A stretch of 64,000 nucleotides of DNA from Bubalus kerabau (Eukaryota > Chordata > Mammalia > Artiodactyla > Bovidae). Under the pieces are notes generated by a model. That model worked only from the letters and a program-made list of their open reading frames with translations. It did no database searches and had not been told where the DNA came from. The stretch is from contig NC_073627.1 of assembly GCF_029407905.1 (NCBI RefSeq), positions 156,431,697 to 156,495,696 of the forward strand, in the 5' to 3' direction. A program made the translations under genes and the position numbers. Below, piece by piece: positions 11,966 through 23,800 of this stretch; the first letter of the stretch is position 1; each line of letters starts with the position of its first letter.

Positions 11966-12062
11966 CCAATATTTTTGCCTAGGAAATCCCACAGACAGAG
12001 GATCCTGGTAGGCTACAGTTCATAGGGTCGCACAAAGTCAGACATGACTTAGCTACTAAACA
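11966..12062 (+). mobile_element. BovA SINE fragment
   Basis: Only the 3' half is present (TTGCCTAGGAAATCCCACAG to GACATGACTTAGCTACTAAA). It is opposite in direction to the SINEs on both sides. Confidence 0.8.
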
Positions 12063-12109
12063 GGAAGGTAGGTGACTAACAGTGATATGTCCGTTATGGA
12101 TGTCTGGCG

Positions 12110-12262
12110 AAGTGATTCAGTTATGCCCATAGCGTGAATATTAGAGTGGGTTTCCGCACCCTTCTCCAGGGGCTCTTCCTGATCCAGGTGTTGAACCTGC
12201 CTCTCTTATACGTCCTTCATTGGCAAGCAGGTTCTTTTCCACTAGTGCCACCTGGGAAGCCT
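12110..12262 (-). mobile_element. Bov-tA SINE, diverged
   Basis: Head text CACTAGTGCCACCTGGGAAG and a diverged body, on the - strand. The higher divergence suggests an older copy than its neighbours. Confidence 0.8.
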
Positions 12263-12597
12263 CAGTTTAGTTTGGGGTCCCACAGAAGCAGACCCTGAGA
12301 AAGGCTCTGAGTGTATATAGACTCAGGGTTGGGGAAGGAAGCTGATGAGGAAGGCATGACCAAGCAAATCACCAAGATGTAGATAACTAATTGCACTGGG
12401 GACTGAGAGAGGCAGGGCTGGATAGACCTAAGAGCTAACCCACCAGGGCAGGGATGGAGCCAGACATTTACCCAAATAGCCCAGTGCTGGTGGAAGGCTG
12501 TTTCTGGCCACAGTGTCCTGGCTGGTCCTTCACACACCAAACCGAAGAGTCCTTGGGTGGAGAGACAGCCCTTCATAAGCAGACTTGGGGTGAAAGG

Positions 12598-12745
12598 CAG
12601 GCATCAGAGCCTTCGGGGATCCTCCCCAGAGTTCCTGACTCGGTAGTTCTGGATGGGGCCAGAGAATTTGCATTTTTAGTAAATTGCAGTTGATGCTGGC
12701 AGGCGGTCTTGACTTTCAGAACCATCATCAGGTATGAATTGCTAG
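12598..12745. mobile_element. MER5-type (hAT-Charlie) DNA transposon relic
   Basis: The string GGGGCCAGAGAATTTGCATT and the region around CCCCAGAGTTCCTGACTCGG match the MER5A/B non-autonomous family. It is old and mammal-wide. The ends are not sharply defined. Confidence 0.6.
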
Positions 12746-13046
12746 CCCTTACCTGTCTCACTGACTGTTTTTCCCCTCTAACATATGGTTGTTTTCATGC
12801 CACTTCATGTTATAGATCCCAGAGTCCAAGCTGTGAGTTCAAAAGTGGAGGATTAATAAGCATTTATAACTCCATGCAATCACTACTGGCAGATAAAATG
12901 CCATCTGCCAGACACAATTTATTTATAATGGGGTTTATACATATTTATAAGTTTGCAAGCAACAAATGCACAGTTTTAAAACTGGCATATTTTATAGCAG
13001 CCAGAAAAATTGCAACTTTATACCAGGACTTGTGAATATCAACTGC

Positions 13047-13049
<3 letters not shown>

Positions 13050-13086
<37 letters not shown>

Positions 13087-13215
13087 ACACACACATACAT
13101 ATACCTACTAATTACGACAGATGTTTGTCTCTGTCTGTACATACATATATACACATGCATATACCTACATTGATTATGATGGACACACATCTCTGTCTAT
13201 ATGTGTGCACATGCA
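13050..13215. repeat. (TA)n / (CA)n microsatellite cluster
   Basis: A TA run of about 30 bases at 13053-13082 is followed by CA- and CATA-rich sequence, then a second imperfect copy of the ACATACATATACCTAC block near 13141-13170. It is likely polymorphic. Confidence 0.85.
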
Positions 13216-15686
13216 GGTTGGTACCCTGGGACTCCTCCCTGGATTTTGGTATTTTAATTAACATGGACAACTAGAAAGTTACACACATGTTGAGAGTTTG
13301 GGGACCGATACGTCCTGGCATCTGCACATGGTCCTGGATGCTGGTCTTGGGCGGATGGTCTTGGATGCTGCAGGAACAAGACAAGAGTGCCATGAGGGGG
13401 CCACTGTGGGAAGTGACAAAGGGACATCGGGAAGAGAAGCCAGTGGGGGGAGACAGGAAGGGAGAGGCTGGGAGAACAGAGAAGGAAAAAGCAAAAAGGT
13501 AGGGGGCAGCAAGTCCAGACCTACATCCTGTGTTCATCCAGCAGTGTGTAAAGATAAGCAGGGGCGGGTGTAGGGGAGGCTGCCCAGGCAGGTGTGCCTA
13601 GGGGCTGAGCGTTGTCTTCCGGGTGCGGCTACACTGCTTGTTGCCTCCACTAACCAGCCTCCTCTTGGCCTTGTCTCACGTTCGTTCACGTGAGGCAAGC
13701 ACTGTGTTGCGCTTCTATGATCATGCAAAGGTTCTGCCTGTCTGCAGTTACAATTCAGTAGAAAATACACACACAGAGGGTATGGGGCCGCGACAAGCCT
13801 GATGTGTGGCCCACTTCATAGGACCCTGAGGGTGGGGCTCCTGGGTGGGTCTGGGGATTCTGAAGGCTTTGCAGACAGGCACAGACAGGATGGAGGTTAG
13901 AACAGGCAGACACAGTGTGGATGGCCCAGGAGGAGGCAGAGACACCCTCATGCATGAACAGTGGTCAGGGTTGGGAGGGATGTTGGAGGCATCCCTGGGG
14001 TGCTCCTGCCTCATTCTTGCCTCCTTCTCACAACCACAGATGACCAGAATGATGACCCCCTTAGGCCCCAAACACATGGGGCTCCCTCCTGAGGGCTAAG
14101 GTATGGAAGAGGCATTCTCATTGAAGAAAGCATGAGAAATGAAATCCCATACAATTTCCAGTTTCTATTTTGTTGTTTCACCTTGAAATGCTGTAGGCAG
14201 AAACACACACACGTGGGGACACATGCTGTGGCCCTGGGTGACTGAAGTCATGAATTCACACTCATCTGGGATGTTTTTACCACAACCAAAGTTTCTAACC
14301 ACGGAATCAAGGGATGATTAAAGCAGAAATCAATAGACAAATCCATTTTTGAACACTGAATAAACTTTTTTGTAACAATTATATGTTGGTTGCAAGTGGA
14401 ATGTTCTCTGTTCCTTTGACTTTTGAATATAACTTGTTCCAGAGTAAATCTTGTAAAATTAAGGACATGAATGTTTCTTTGTATCCAGAACTAAATAAGA
14501 ATTAAAATTTGATGCTTAAATCCAAGGATTAGGAGAGAACTCCATCCGGTGTACATCTAATGTGTAACAATGAGATATTTATTACTTTTAAAAAAGCATT
14601 TGGATGGGAAATTATACCTATTGGTAAATATTTGAAAATTTCGTGTTTATTTTCCATTAACTTTTGTGAAACAAAAAAGAACTACTGTGAAGATCTCTGG
14701 TTTATTGCCAATTTACCACTTTCTATGTTGCTACTGGATAAGAATTGGTGTTGGAGATCTCTGAGGAGTGGAAACACAAAACCAACTTCAAGTTTTCTAA
14801 ATTCTGTTCTTTGAAAGGTAATAAAACTGAAATTATTTGGCCAACATCTGGGAGATTTGACAACACAATGGGTTAAGAGAATTGGCTTAAATTCCCTCCT
14901 CACGCTCAGTGATTCCACTTCACTCCTTCAGTAAATGATGTGGTTTCCTGTTGTGAGCTCTGCTGCCATGCTGGGCACGTCCCTGAGCTTCTAGGGCAGC
15001 CAGTTGGAGGTGCCACGTGGCATTTCTGTGTGTTACCACCATGGCCCAGAAGCAGAGGTTGTCACTCCCACTTAGGCGCGATTGCACTCCTTGTCACTGA
15101 TTATCGGAAAATGTGCCTTCATTTTCAGAATAGTGGTGTGTGCGTTTCTGATTATGTAGCAAACCCTTTGATATTTGACTTAGATACTAAAAACATTTGA
15201 ATGTGGAGGTTTTGCACTCGTAGATACATTTAAAAGCATGGAATTGGTAATTTAACTACAAGTTTTCTATAACATACACCTCGTTAATAATAATTTCTGT
15301 GAAAGGCTCTTTTCCAGTGTAGACGAACCATGGGTCAAGGGTGGAGAGAAACAACTGTTCTCTAAATAGTCTGATGTTAACTGACTGTCAATGTGAGTCT
15401 GTGGGCAATAAAGAATATTGTGAAAAGTCTCTCATTTGGATGGTGGATCTTGTATTGCCTCATGAAGGAGGGGAGGGGAGTTGGAAGCCTTTCCATAGAA
15501 AGCAGATATTCTCAATTATTCCCCAGGAGACCTCTTAAAATACAATCACAGCAAAGTCCTGTTGGGGACACCAAAGGTGTGGGATGAAAATGGCAGTTTG
15601 ACAAAAGCATTCCTGATGGGATTTAGATAAACTTCTGCCCACTTGGCCTTGGGCAGTATCAAAGGTGGCAGTCGGCTGTGGTCTTT

Positions 15687-15800
15687 ATTACATAATGGTA
15701 CCACACACTGCAGCTTGTGCATGTATCAATGGCAGACATTTGAAAATCCAAGTGCTCTGTAACACAGAAATGATGAATTTCTGTGTACACCCAGTTACTT
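15687..15800. repeat. Copy A of a diverged direct repeat (partner at 18440)
   Basis: A block of about 110 bases shares AGTGCTCTGTAACACAGAAA and GGCAGACATTTGAAA with 18440-18556, in the same orientation. The family is not recognised. This copy lies between the presumed 3' ends of SHC3 and S1PR3. Confidence 0.7.
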
Positions 15801-16097
15801 CTGGGGGCAGATTTCTTCAGGAATGTCACTACCAACTGGTGATGCCAAACACTGGCTTCTTTCTGTGTAAGAATGCAGGGTGGAGAGGTAAAAACTTACC
15901 ATCTGTGATGGAGAAAGCTAGAGAAAGGGCTGGTTTATCAAGTCTCTCCTGTTGCCTCCATTGCACCAAATGGAGCAGAACCCATCGTCCCATCTCTTTT
16001 GGCTGCACTTTGGCTGCCATGACTCTTACAATTTTCTCCCCATTGAAAGGGTAGTCTATTGACCTCCTTCCCTATTGACCTACCAAAATTGGTGGAA

Positions 16098-16315
16098 AGT
16101 GAAAGTGTTAGTTGCTCAGTCATATCTGACTCTTTGCAACCCCATGGACTATAACCCGCCAGGCTCCCCTGTCCATGGAATTCTCCAGCAAGAATACTGG
16201 AGTGGGTTGCCATTCTCTTCTCCAGGGAATCTTCCTGACCCAGAGATTGAACCTGGGTCTCCTGCATTGCAGGTAGATTCTTTACCATCTGAGCCACTTC
16301 CCACAAGCAGAGCTG
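16098..16315 (-). mobile_element. Bov-tA SINE
   Basis: A full SINE on the - strand (body CAAGAATACTGGAGTGGGTT, head CTTTACCATCTGAGCCACTT as read on +). It lies just past the presumed S1PR3 poly(A) site. Confidence 0.88.
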
Positions 16316-16579
16316 GTATTTTCGGAACCTTTGGTGTATTGGGTGCTATTCCACCAATTTTAGTACCCGATACCCCGAAGTTTCCTAAAATACCAGTTCT
16401 GCTATTGGGAAGTATAGGGGAAATGCGACTAGAGTTCTCAGAGTGGTTTAATTCCTGGAGGAACAGCTAGCAGCAGGAGAGAGTTCATGATGTCACTCTG
16501 CATATCATCAGGGGTGGCCTTAGAGTACACAGCTCCCCACATGGAATCCCAACAACCAGTTTATACAAAGGCTTTCAAT

Positions 16580-16595
16580 TTTATTTTATTTTATT
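16580..16595 (-). promoter_or_regulatory. S1PR3: Candidate S1PR3 poly(A) signal cluster
   Basis: On the - strand three overlapping AATAAA hexamers occur here (TTTATT at 16580, 16585 and 16590 on +). They are the only clear - strand AATAAA sites I see within about 2.4 kb below the S1PR3 stop. Cleavage would fall near 16555-16565. Confidence 0.5.
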
Positions 16596-16722
16596 TTTAA
16601 CAAACATACATGGGACTCGATAAAGGTTACTAACTGAAGGAGCTCTAACAGGTTCTCTGTGGCTTTGACACACTCAACTTCTAAATGATCAGCTAGCTAG
16701 TTAGGATTGTACACTTGATACT

Positions 16723-16852
16723 TTTTGTTGTTGTTCAGTCACTCAATCGTGTCCAGCTCTTTGCCGCCTCATGGACTGTAGCCCACAAGGCTCCTCTGTC
16801 CATGGGATTTCCCAGGCAAGATTATGGGAGTGGGTTGCCATTTCCTTCTCCA
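16723..16852 (-). mobile_element. BovA SINE, 3' part only
   Basis: A truncated SINE on the - strand (TTGTTGTTCAGTCACTCAAT start as read on +). The flanks ACACTTGATACT (16711-16722) and ACACTTGGTACT (16853-16864) match at 11 of 12 bases. If the S1PR3 3' UTR call holds, this SINE is in the transcript in the sense direction. Confidence 0.85.
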
Positions 16853-18439
16853 ACACTTGGTACTAAATTTGATTATTATTACTTTTTGCATATATCAAAT
16901 AGACACAATGACTGTTTTGGGGTATTTTTCGTTCAGATTGATTGAAAGTGTTGTGCTACCTCAAAAAAAAGTTGAGGTTATGGTGCAGTGTTATATTTTT
17001 AGTGCCAGAGAGCTGGAGCCCCCAAGCAACTCATAACTAATATATAAAGTTCTTAAGTAATTTCTCCACTGAAGACAAAATGCAATACTCAATATTCTGG
17101 CTCTCGGAGGCAATTTTGTTGTTATTTTCTTAACCCAGTATCTTAATGCTTAACTTTTCTATAAATGCTCTCGGTTTTCTCAGGCTGTTTGATAAGAGAA
17201 TAAGCTCCTTTTCAGTGATGTAATGAAAACAACTAAAATGCCACTGATGAGCATGTCCTTGCAAATAGGATTTATCTCCATCAGCAACAAAAATTAGGAA
17301 AGGTGTTGGGTGGTATATGGTCACCCAGGACCCATGAAAATGTTCCTTTATAAAGAGGAGCTGGCACGAGATAACAAAGAGGAATCACTTTTTCTCTGAA
17401 AAGTTATTCATGTGTTAAGACTACTCTTTTAGTCTTTACTCAGGCAAAATTCCCACTGAACCTAAAAACTTCAGGGGTTCTGAAGTGAGGCTTACACAGA
17501 TAAGAATCCTTTTGAAGGTTCCTTTTTATCTTTTTTAAAAAAGAAGGACTCAGTACATCAACTATATACTTATGACAACTCTGGAAATTTGTACATTTTT
17601 CATCCATTTGTACTTCATAAAGAATCCTTGGGGATGACTGTGTACAAAAATGCCTTCTACGTAATTCCTTCCAAAGGTAAAGAGTGGTACAGGGTCAACC
17701 TGTGTTAAAATGAAAGATTACAGTATTGCTACATCTTTTTGAAGAAAGCACAAACTGCCAGATCACAATTAAACTGCTCTAATGGTAGAGGTCAGGGTCA
17801 GCTTTCAGGAATCCACGAGGCTGTTGACGGCCCCAGCTGCTCAGCTGTAACAGCACAGGGGCTTTACTAACTTGGTGCTTTTCTGATATGGATTCAAACT
17901 CAACACAGGATCACAGTGCTGTCCTGTAAGCATCTTCGAATTCAACGGAAACTCCCCATTACGTTGGAAAGGTGAAATAAGCCAGGGGTCTGTCCTCTGC
18001 TTCTCCTTCTTGGATTCTTTTCTTGATTGGTGTGGGGCACAGGCTCCTGGAATACTTTGGCTGGCTTTTCTAGGATTTGGAGAAACCCCAAACAACCGGG
18101 TAATTTGGCTAATTTGACTTTTGAATGAGCTTAAGACTCCTCAGGGAGAAATGACAGAAGACAAGCAGGGGTCCCCTTGGGGGACATACATCCACAGAGC
18201 TCACTTGTTCTCTCCTGGATCCTCCAGACACTGTCAAGGGCATCTCAGGACAGTTGGGGGTCAGATGCATACATCTGAGACCAGCCTTGGACAAGCCCTT
18301 TTAGAGGGGTTGCGCTTTCAAAATTTGCTTAACATGACACTTTGTGTCAGTCTGAGGAGACTGGGACTGGCCTGTCCACCTAGTTCCCAGTCACATCCTC
18401 ATACTTGGTGGTTCAGCCAGAACTTACTTGTACTCCCTG

Positions 18440-18556
18440 TTACATAACGACACCATGTACTGCAGCTGACACGTGTACCAGTGGCAGACATTTGAAACAC
18501 AAGTGCTCTGTAACACAGAAATGATGACTATACAGCATCCTTCTGTGCACAGTTGA
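18440..18556. repeat. Copy B of a diverged direct repeat (partner at 15687)
   Basis: It shares the AGTGCTCTGTAACACAGAAA core and flanking text with copy A, with a short insertion after the core. It is inside the presumed S1PR3 3' UTR. Confidence 0.7.
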
Positions 18557-18965
18557 TGTAGTGTACAGTCACTGAACATCATCCTGGGATGATGATGTTC
18601 CTGGGAAACACATTGCACAGTGTGTGTGGTCCAACACCTTCCCTCTCCAGACAGAGGCCAGAGGGGAGGGAGGATTCAGGAGAAGGCAGCTGCTGACATC
18701 AGCAGCTTGGTACATTTGGAAGACCCTAGAGCCTAAATGGACAAGGCATGGTGTCTACATTGAAATGCATCAGCAATTCCTTGGGTCCCCTCCTTAAGAG
18801 ACATCCACACCAGGCCAGGCTGTTGGCAGAACAGCTTTCTCGAGTCCCAGATCTGGAAATACCCCCATGGGTGAGGCATGCAATCCAGAAGAACGTGGCT
18901 GCAGGGTTGGCTGCCGCTCTTCCTGTGGCGATGCAAGGACCCCAGGTTCCTTGAGGCCCACACCC

Positions 18966-20102
18966 TCACTTGTAGATGACTCCATTCTGCAGGGTTTTGT
19001 TTCTGTCGGTGATACAGGGGGAGGCGGCCGTTTGGGGGAGGTCTTCCTTGCTTTTGGGGGAGGGGCTGCTGTTGTTGCTGCCGCTGGATTTGCTTCTGCT
19101 TGGGTCGAGAGCGGGCTGGATGGGTGAAGAGTGGGCTCCCCGGCCCCTGACCAGGCAGGTGCAGACAAGTCGGAAGAAGGCCCGCCGCATCTCCTTGCTG
19201 GCCAGCGTGTAGATGATGGGGTTCATGGCGGAGTTGAGCACGGCCAGCACGATGAACCACTGGGCCTTGAACAGGACAGCACACTCCTTCACCTTGCAGG
19301 CCACGTCCACAAGGAAAAGGATGAAGAGGGGGGACCAGCAGGCAATGAACACGCTCACCACAATCACCACGGTCCGCAGCAGGGCCATGGACCGCTCTGA
19401 GTTGTGCGGGCTGGCCACCCTGCGGCTGCTGGACTTCACCAGGAAGTAGATGCGTGCATACAGGATCACGATGGTCACCAGGATGGCCATGAAGATGCTG
19501 ATGCAGAATGCGATGTACTTCTTGGAGTAGAGGGGCAGGATGGTGGAGCAGTCGGGGAGGTTGTGCAGGCAGTTCCAGCCCAGGATGGGTAAGGCGCCCA
19601 GCGAGAAGGCTATGAGCCAGCACATCCCGATCAGAAGAAACACGCGGTGCTTCTTGTTGGCATCGTACGGCCTCATTTTGATCATGGTCAAGTGTCTCTC
19701 GATAGCAATGGCCAGCAGGCTACAGGTGGACGCCCCAAGGGCCACAAACATGCTGCCTTCCCGTAGGAACCAGACCGTCAGGGAGAGGCTCAGTGTCCTC
19801 TTGCCCGACATCAGAATGTTGACCTTGTAGGCGATGCCAGCCAGCAGATCGCAGAGGGCCAGGTTACCAATGAAAAAGTACATGCGGTTGTGGAATTTAT
19901 TGTTTTTCCAGATGGCAATCAAGACCATCAGGTTCTCCAAAACAATGAAGCTGCAGATGATCAAGAACAGCACGGTGGTGAGTGTGCTGCCCTCGGGGGC
20001 GTCCTTCAGCCTGCCTTCCAGCTTGCCCACGTAGCTGTAATGTTCGTGCAGGGTTTCGTTGGAGGTGTAAGGTCTGGGGCGTGGCGTGAGAATCATCGCC
20101 AT
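18966..20102 (-). CDS. S1PR3: S1PR3, sphingosine-1-phosphate receptor 3
   Basis: A complete intronless coding region of 378 residues, the same length as human S1PR3. The product is a plasma-membrane class A GPCR that binds extracellular S1P and couples to Gi, Gq and G12/13, acting in vascular tone, endothelial and immune signalling. Visible features: N-glycosylation site N15-E-T, seven hydrophobic segments at about 41-65, 74-95, 108-136, 152-174, 196-222, 243-265 and 279-300, and D85 in TM2. The lipid-headgroup pair is R114-E115 (WFLREGSMF) and the ERH motif is 135-137, the S1P-family version of DRY. CWSP is 255-258, NPIIY is 294-298, and C314/C316 are likely palmitoylation sites. The tail is Ser/Asn-rich. 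The ATG at 20102 is chosen because it aligns with the human start; three bases upstream there is only GTG. No frameshift or stop is seen. It reads against SHC3, tail to tail. Confidence 0.98.
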   Translation of the reverse strand: MAMILTPRPRPYTSNETLHEHYSYVGKLEGRLKDAPEGSTLTTVLFLIICSFIVLENLMVLIAIWKNNKFHNRMYFFIGNLALCDLLAGIAYKVNILMSGKRTLSLSLTVWFLREGSMFVALGASTCSLLAIAIERHLTMIKMRPYDANKKHRVFLLIGMCWLIAFSLGALPILGWNCLHNLPDCSTILPLYSKKYIAFCISIFMAILVTIVILYARIYFLVKSSSRRVASPHNSERSMALLRTVVIVVSVFIACWSPLFILFLVDVACKVKECAVLFKAQWFIVLAVLNSAMNPIIYTLASKEMRRAFFRLVCTCLVRGRGAHSSPIQPALDPSRSKSSGSNNSSPSPKSKEDLPQTAASPCITDRNKTLQNGVIYK

Positions 20103-20245
20103 CACTTGGAACTCACAATCAGTTAGCTCCTGAATCCACCAGAGGGCGCCCTGAGAACGTCCATTTCCAGGGAAAACACCGCTTTCTGCTTAGGCTGCCA
20201 CAGGGATCCAGGCCAAACACCGGCTAGGGTGTTGAGAATAGGCTC
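20103..20245 (-). other. S1PR3: S1PR3 exon 2, 5' UTR part, with splice acceptor
   Basis: On the - strand a long pyrimidine tract (CTCTCTCTTTTTGTCTTTTC) runs into GTAG, so the AG acceptor is at 20247-20246 and the exon starts at 20245. This leader carries stop codons for two possible upstream ORFs (20192-20190 and 20125-20123). The main ATG follows 20 bases after the second one. Confidence 0.82.
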
Positions 20246-20587
20246 CTACGAAAAGACAAAAAGAGAGAGAGCCCGGTGATAAAGTAACAGCACCTAAGAA
20301 GAACAGCAGCAACAGAGTTGGAGAAAGGCACTAAAAATGCTGAAGCATTTGCATGGCTGGTCCATAAGGGCCCAAAGAGGGCCTTTAACCCAGGCCAACT
20401 TCCTATATGACTATGGAGCCCAGAAGAAGCAATTCTGTGTCTACAGTTGCCAAGGAGGGAAATTCTGTCATTGGGCACTGCCACCATTCAATCATGTAAT
20501 CCAAACACACGGACTTAAACCCAAAGAACACTTCCACCTGGAAATCTCAAGGCACTTAAGAACGCTAACCAGTTCATACTCACCTAC

Positions 20588-20815
20588 TGTGCATGCGTGC
20601 AAGTCACTTCAATCATGTCCAACTCTGTGTGACCCTATGGACTCTAGCCTACCAGGCCCCTCTGTCCACAGGATTCTCCAGGCAAGAATACTGGAGTGGG
20701 TTGCCATGCCCTCCTCCAGGGAATCTTCCCAATCCAGGAATCGAACCTGCATCTCTGTGTCTCCTGCATGGGCAAGTGGATTCTTTACCACTAGCACCAC
20801 CTGAGCAGCCCCATC
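20588..20815 (-). mobile_element. Bov-tA SINE
   Basis: A full SINE on the - strand, in sense with S1PR3 (body GGCAAGAATACTGGAGTGGG, head CACTAGCACCACCTGAGCAG as read on +). It is 340 bases upstream of the exon 2 acceptor. Confidence 0.88.
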
Positions 20816-23800
20816 TCCTGCACAGGAGCTGGTAAACCCTTATTCCCAGTTACTGAGAGAGAAACAGATATTATGTCAGGCCCCCAAAATAGGATGGAAT
20901 TCAGAATAAGGCCCACTGATTTCTGAAACCTCCTTGGTGGGCTTTGAAGCAATGTTGTAGGAAGTAGTCACACTTCCCTGGAATCCCTGGGACCAAGGCC
21001 AAGACCAGAAATCAAATCTAGATGGCCCCCAGGTCTGCCCCACAGAGAGCTCAGAGACAAACCATCTGGTCACCAACGGAAGAACAGCACAGCCCACACA
21101 TGGCCCACAGGGCCACTCCCTGAGTGAGCAGCTAATCGTGGAGCCAGGGGAAGAAAGAATATAAGCCTGTAAAAGTGGAATCAACCACTACTGAGACTAA
21201 AGGAAGAAGAGCAAGGACAAACAAGTTGATTTTTGAGTTTGGCTTAAAATTCAGAGTTTAGATACAACTGTCGAAACCGCCAAAACTCAATCGGTGTGTG
21301 TGATGGAAAGAAACAACCAACCTGGGAGCACCGGTGACGGTGGGGCAGAGAGCCCAAGAGCCAGGCTTCCAACGGCCCTTCCCGCTCCGGACCTCTACAC
21401 ACCCCCCAGCCCCACGTGGCTTTATCCAAAGGCTTCTTGTGATGTCCAAGGCAGAGCAGATCCAACTACCAAGGTAGAAATGGTTTTCGCTAAATGCACT
21501 GATTCTAAATCAAAACTGTTTGAATATTTAAATATATAATTAAACTCAAACAAGGTCAATTTACATCAGCCTACTGTGTGAATCCAGTGAAGTTTTTCAA
21601 CTTTTATAAGTTTAAGTCACAGCCCTCAGTTTGGCTTGGTGGCACATAGACCACTCTCCAGAGAAATGGGGCTCTGCATTTTGGGGTGCAGTGGAATCTG
21701 AAGGCCTGGTACAACTGCTGAGCTCATTCCTGAGAAGGCCTCAGTGGCAGGGGGACCCTGGGGCTCAGCCTGTAGGCTGCTCTGTGAGTGAGAAGCAGAG
21801 GAGGCTCCAGACAGAGCTCCCTGACCAAGGGCCCTCCAGGTGGATGCTCTCCTGCCACTCGGGTGCTGGTTCCAGAGCCCTGAGGATGTTGTCAAGCCTC
21901 CACTCCCTTAATCTGGGTGAGCCTGGTTTTTCTGACATGGGGCAACAACGACCCCACTGCTTCTTTGCAGAGATTTCTTCTGTGTCCTGGAGGTTTATGT
22001 GTGGCTTATTGTGGAAACCACATGAGCCCCTGGTGTCTCAGTGCAGTTTGAGGTCACGGAGGGCTGGGAGTCAGCTTTACCACCAAATGTTGGGGCCTGC
22101 CAAGGTCTCCACATCGCTGATGAGCCTCGGAGGCAGCATCCGACCCTGGGGCTGTCTCCCCTCACCCACGGGCACTGTGAGGCCTCATGCAGGAGGCAGA
22201 CTTCCCACCCAGCCCTGGTCCCCGCTGCTTGGTCTGTGATAAGGGGCCTGGTCTCCCAGAGACAGAAGCAGGGATGGTGGGGGTCAGCTCGTGGGCCACT
22301 CCCCCCCACCAGCTTACCTCTTTTCCATTTTTATTTAAATCGTGCCCATCCTTAAGTCTCCAGGTCAACTTCTACCAGCTCTATAGTGTTTTCTGGAATC
22401 ATCCTGCCCCAGCACACCACTTTTAAAACAAACTGCAAACTGTTTTTAAGGATAGAGATAGGAGCAGCAGCTGACACTCTCGGAGCACTTTCCTGGAGCC
22501 CCTTATTTCATCCTCTCCATCTCCTCTCACAGCACCACGTACATTAACGGTGCCCAGTAAATGCGTGTGCCCCTCGTTGCTGCTCATCTAAGTGCTCTCA
22601 TCTGTGGGCGCTGAATGGAGTCTCTGTGCTCCCACTTTGCTGACCCTTCCTGGCTGTTGTAGGAAACCAGGCACAGGAGAACCTAGTCGCCTGGTTATCT
22701 TTCCAACACCTCCCACCCCAGAGCACAACCCTGAGAGAGTGCTTGGCATTCCCGCATGGATACCCTGTCATGGCACCACGTGTGTCCTTGTTCACAGAAA
22801 AGGCACGACCCAAAGGTAGGACAGAGGAACACACGCGCTGCTCCAATGAGAGTCACAAAGCGGCAGCATCCTGAGAGGGGCTGTTTCTCCTTTCGTGGCA
22901 GTGGGGTCATATAGCTGGCCGGAGGGCCCTCCAACACTCCCTGTCCCCACCCTCGCCCTTGCCCCCACCACTCCAGGCCACCGGCTGCCATGTCCAGGTG
23001 GCCGCCCCTCCATCCCAGGACCTGATACTGGGGAGCATAACGTGAGGAGTTATGATGGTGACTTAGCACCAGAAGAGCCTGAATGATAAAAATATACAAA
23101 CATTAAAGAAAAGGAGAGCAATGTGAATTGTATCGTAATTCCCCCTCACACTGGGGCGAAACAGCTCCAGGAAACTGCATCTGAAAGCCTTTTGAAAACA
23201 GGTATGTCCGAAGTTTCTCTCCTGTGCCCTAGTTTGCCTGCGATAACTCCATGGCCTTAAATACCTCATGGCCTCCTTGAGACAGTCTCTGCCCCTCCGA
23301 CTGTGCTCTACAGTACAGAGAGCAGGGCTGCGAGTCCCTTTAAAATTGCTGGATGTGGACTTCTCTTGGGAATAAAGGGCGGAGGAAGTACACCGCAGGC
23401 TCCACAGACTCACATTCATTTTTTTCCCCTTCAATATGTAGAGTTTTGATAAACTTGAGTAGAAAGTACGAAAGGAAACAACAAAAACGAATACCCAGCA
23501 AGAAAATAACCAAAATGACAATAGTTTAAGATGTGCCAGAAACCCATCAAAACCATGAATCCTGAGGGTGAACACATCTTCCCATTAATGCTCGATTAAT
23601 GATTTCCCTTAATTAAATATGTATCACTTAAGGAGCATATTTTCTCAGAACATTTTTTGTTATAAAATACCAATCTCCACTCTTTGCATAACTGGAAGAT
23701 ACCCATCTCTCTTTGGAACCCAAAAGCTTATTTTCTTTGGGTTATCAATATTAAAAAGCTGATCCCATCTGAGAGTTTTGTGCCAGGCCAAAGATAAGAT

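Larger units (their letters stand above)
7055..15412 (+). other. SHC3: SHC3 3' UTR and downstream flank (end not fixed)
   Basis: No other coding exon is visible between the SHC3 stop and the S1PR3 region. The first few hundred bases are AT-rich and look like 3' UTR. Candidate + strand poly(A) signals are ATTAAA near 7240, AATAAA at 14359-14364, 14820-14825 and 15407-15412, and others near 8586 and 11366. From memory the human SHC3 mRNA has a long 3' UTR, so the real end may be one of the distal signals. The sequence alone cannot decide. Six Bov-tA SINEs, a MIR relic and a MER5-type relic lie inside. Confidence 0.45.
16596..18965 (-). other. S1PR3: Probable S1PR3 3' UTR
   Basis: About 2.4 kb runs from the S1PR3 stop to the AATAAA cluster and has no other credible exon. 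It contains one SINE (16723-16852) and copy B of the diverged direct repeat (18440-18556). The extent is inferred from the poly(A) signals only. Confidence 0.5.

Noticed and set aside
18733..19623. 296-codon open frame on the - strand over S1PR3
   Set aside because: It overlaps the S1PR3 coding region in another frame, has low-complexity His/Pro/Gln content and no family signature. It is a shadow of a GC-rich true gene.
20103..20105. GTG at 20105 as the S1PR3 start, giving 379 residues
   Set aside because: A non-ATG start is not needed. The adjacent ATG aligns with the human protein and gives its exact length.
21631..22239. 202-codon + strand frame in the S1PR3 intron
   Set aside because: No domain, promoter or splice signals. 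Other frames on both strands are similarly open, as expected from GC-rich DNA.
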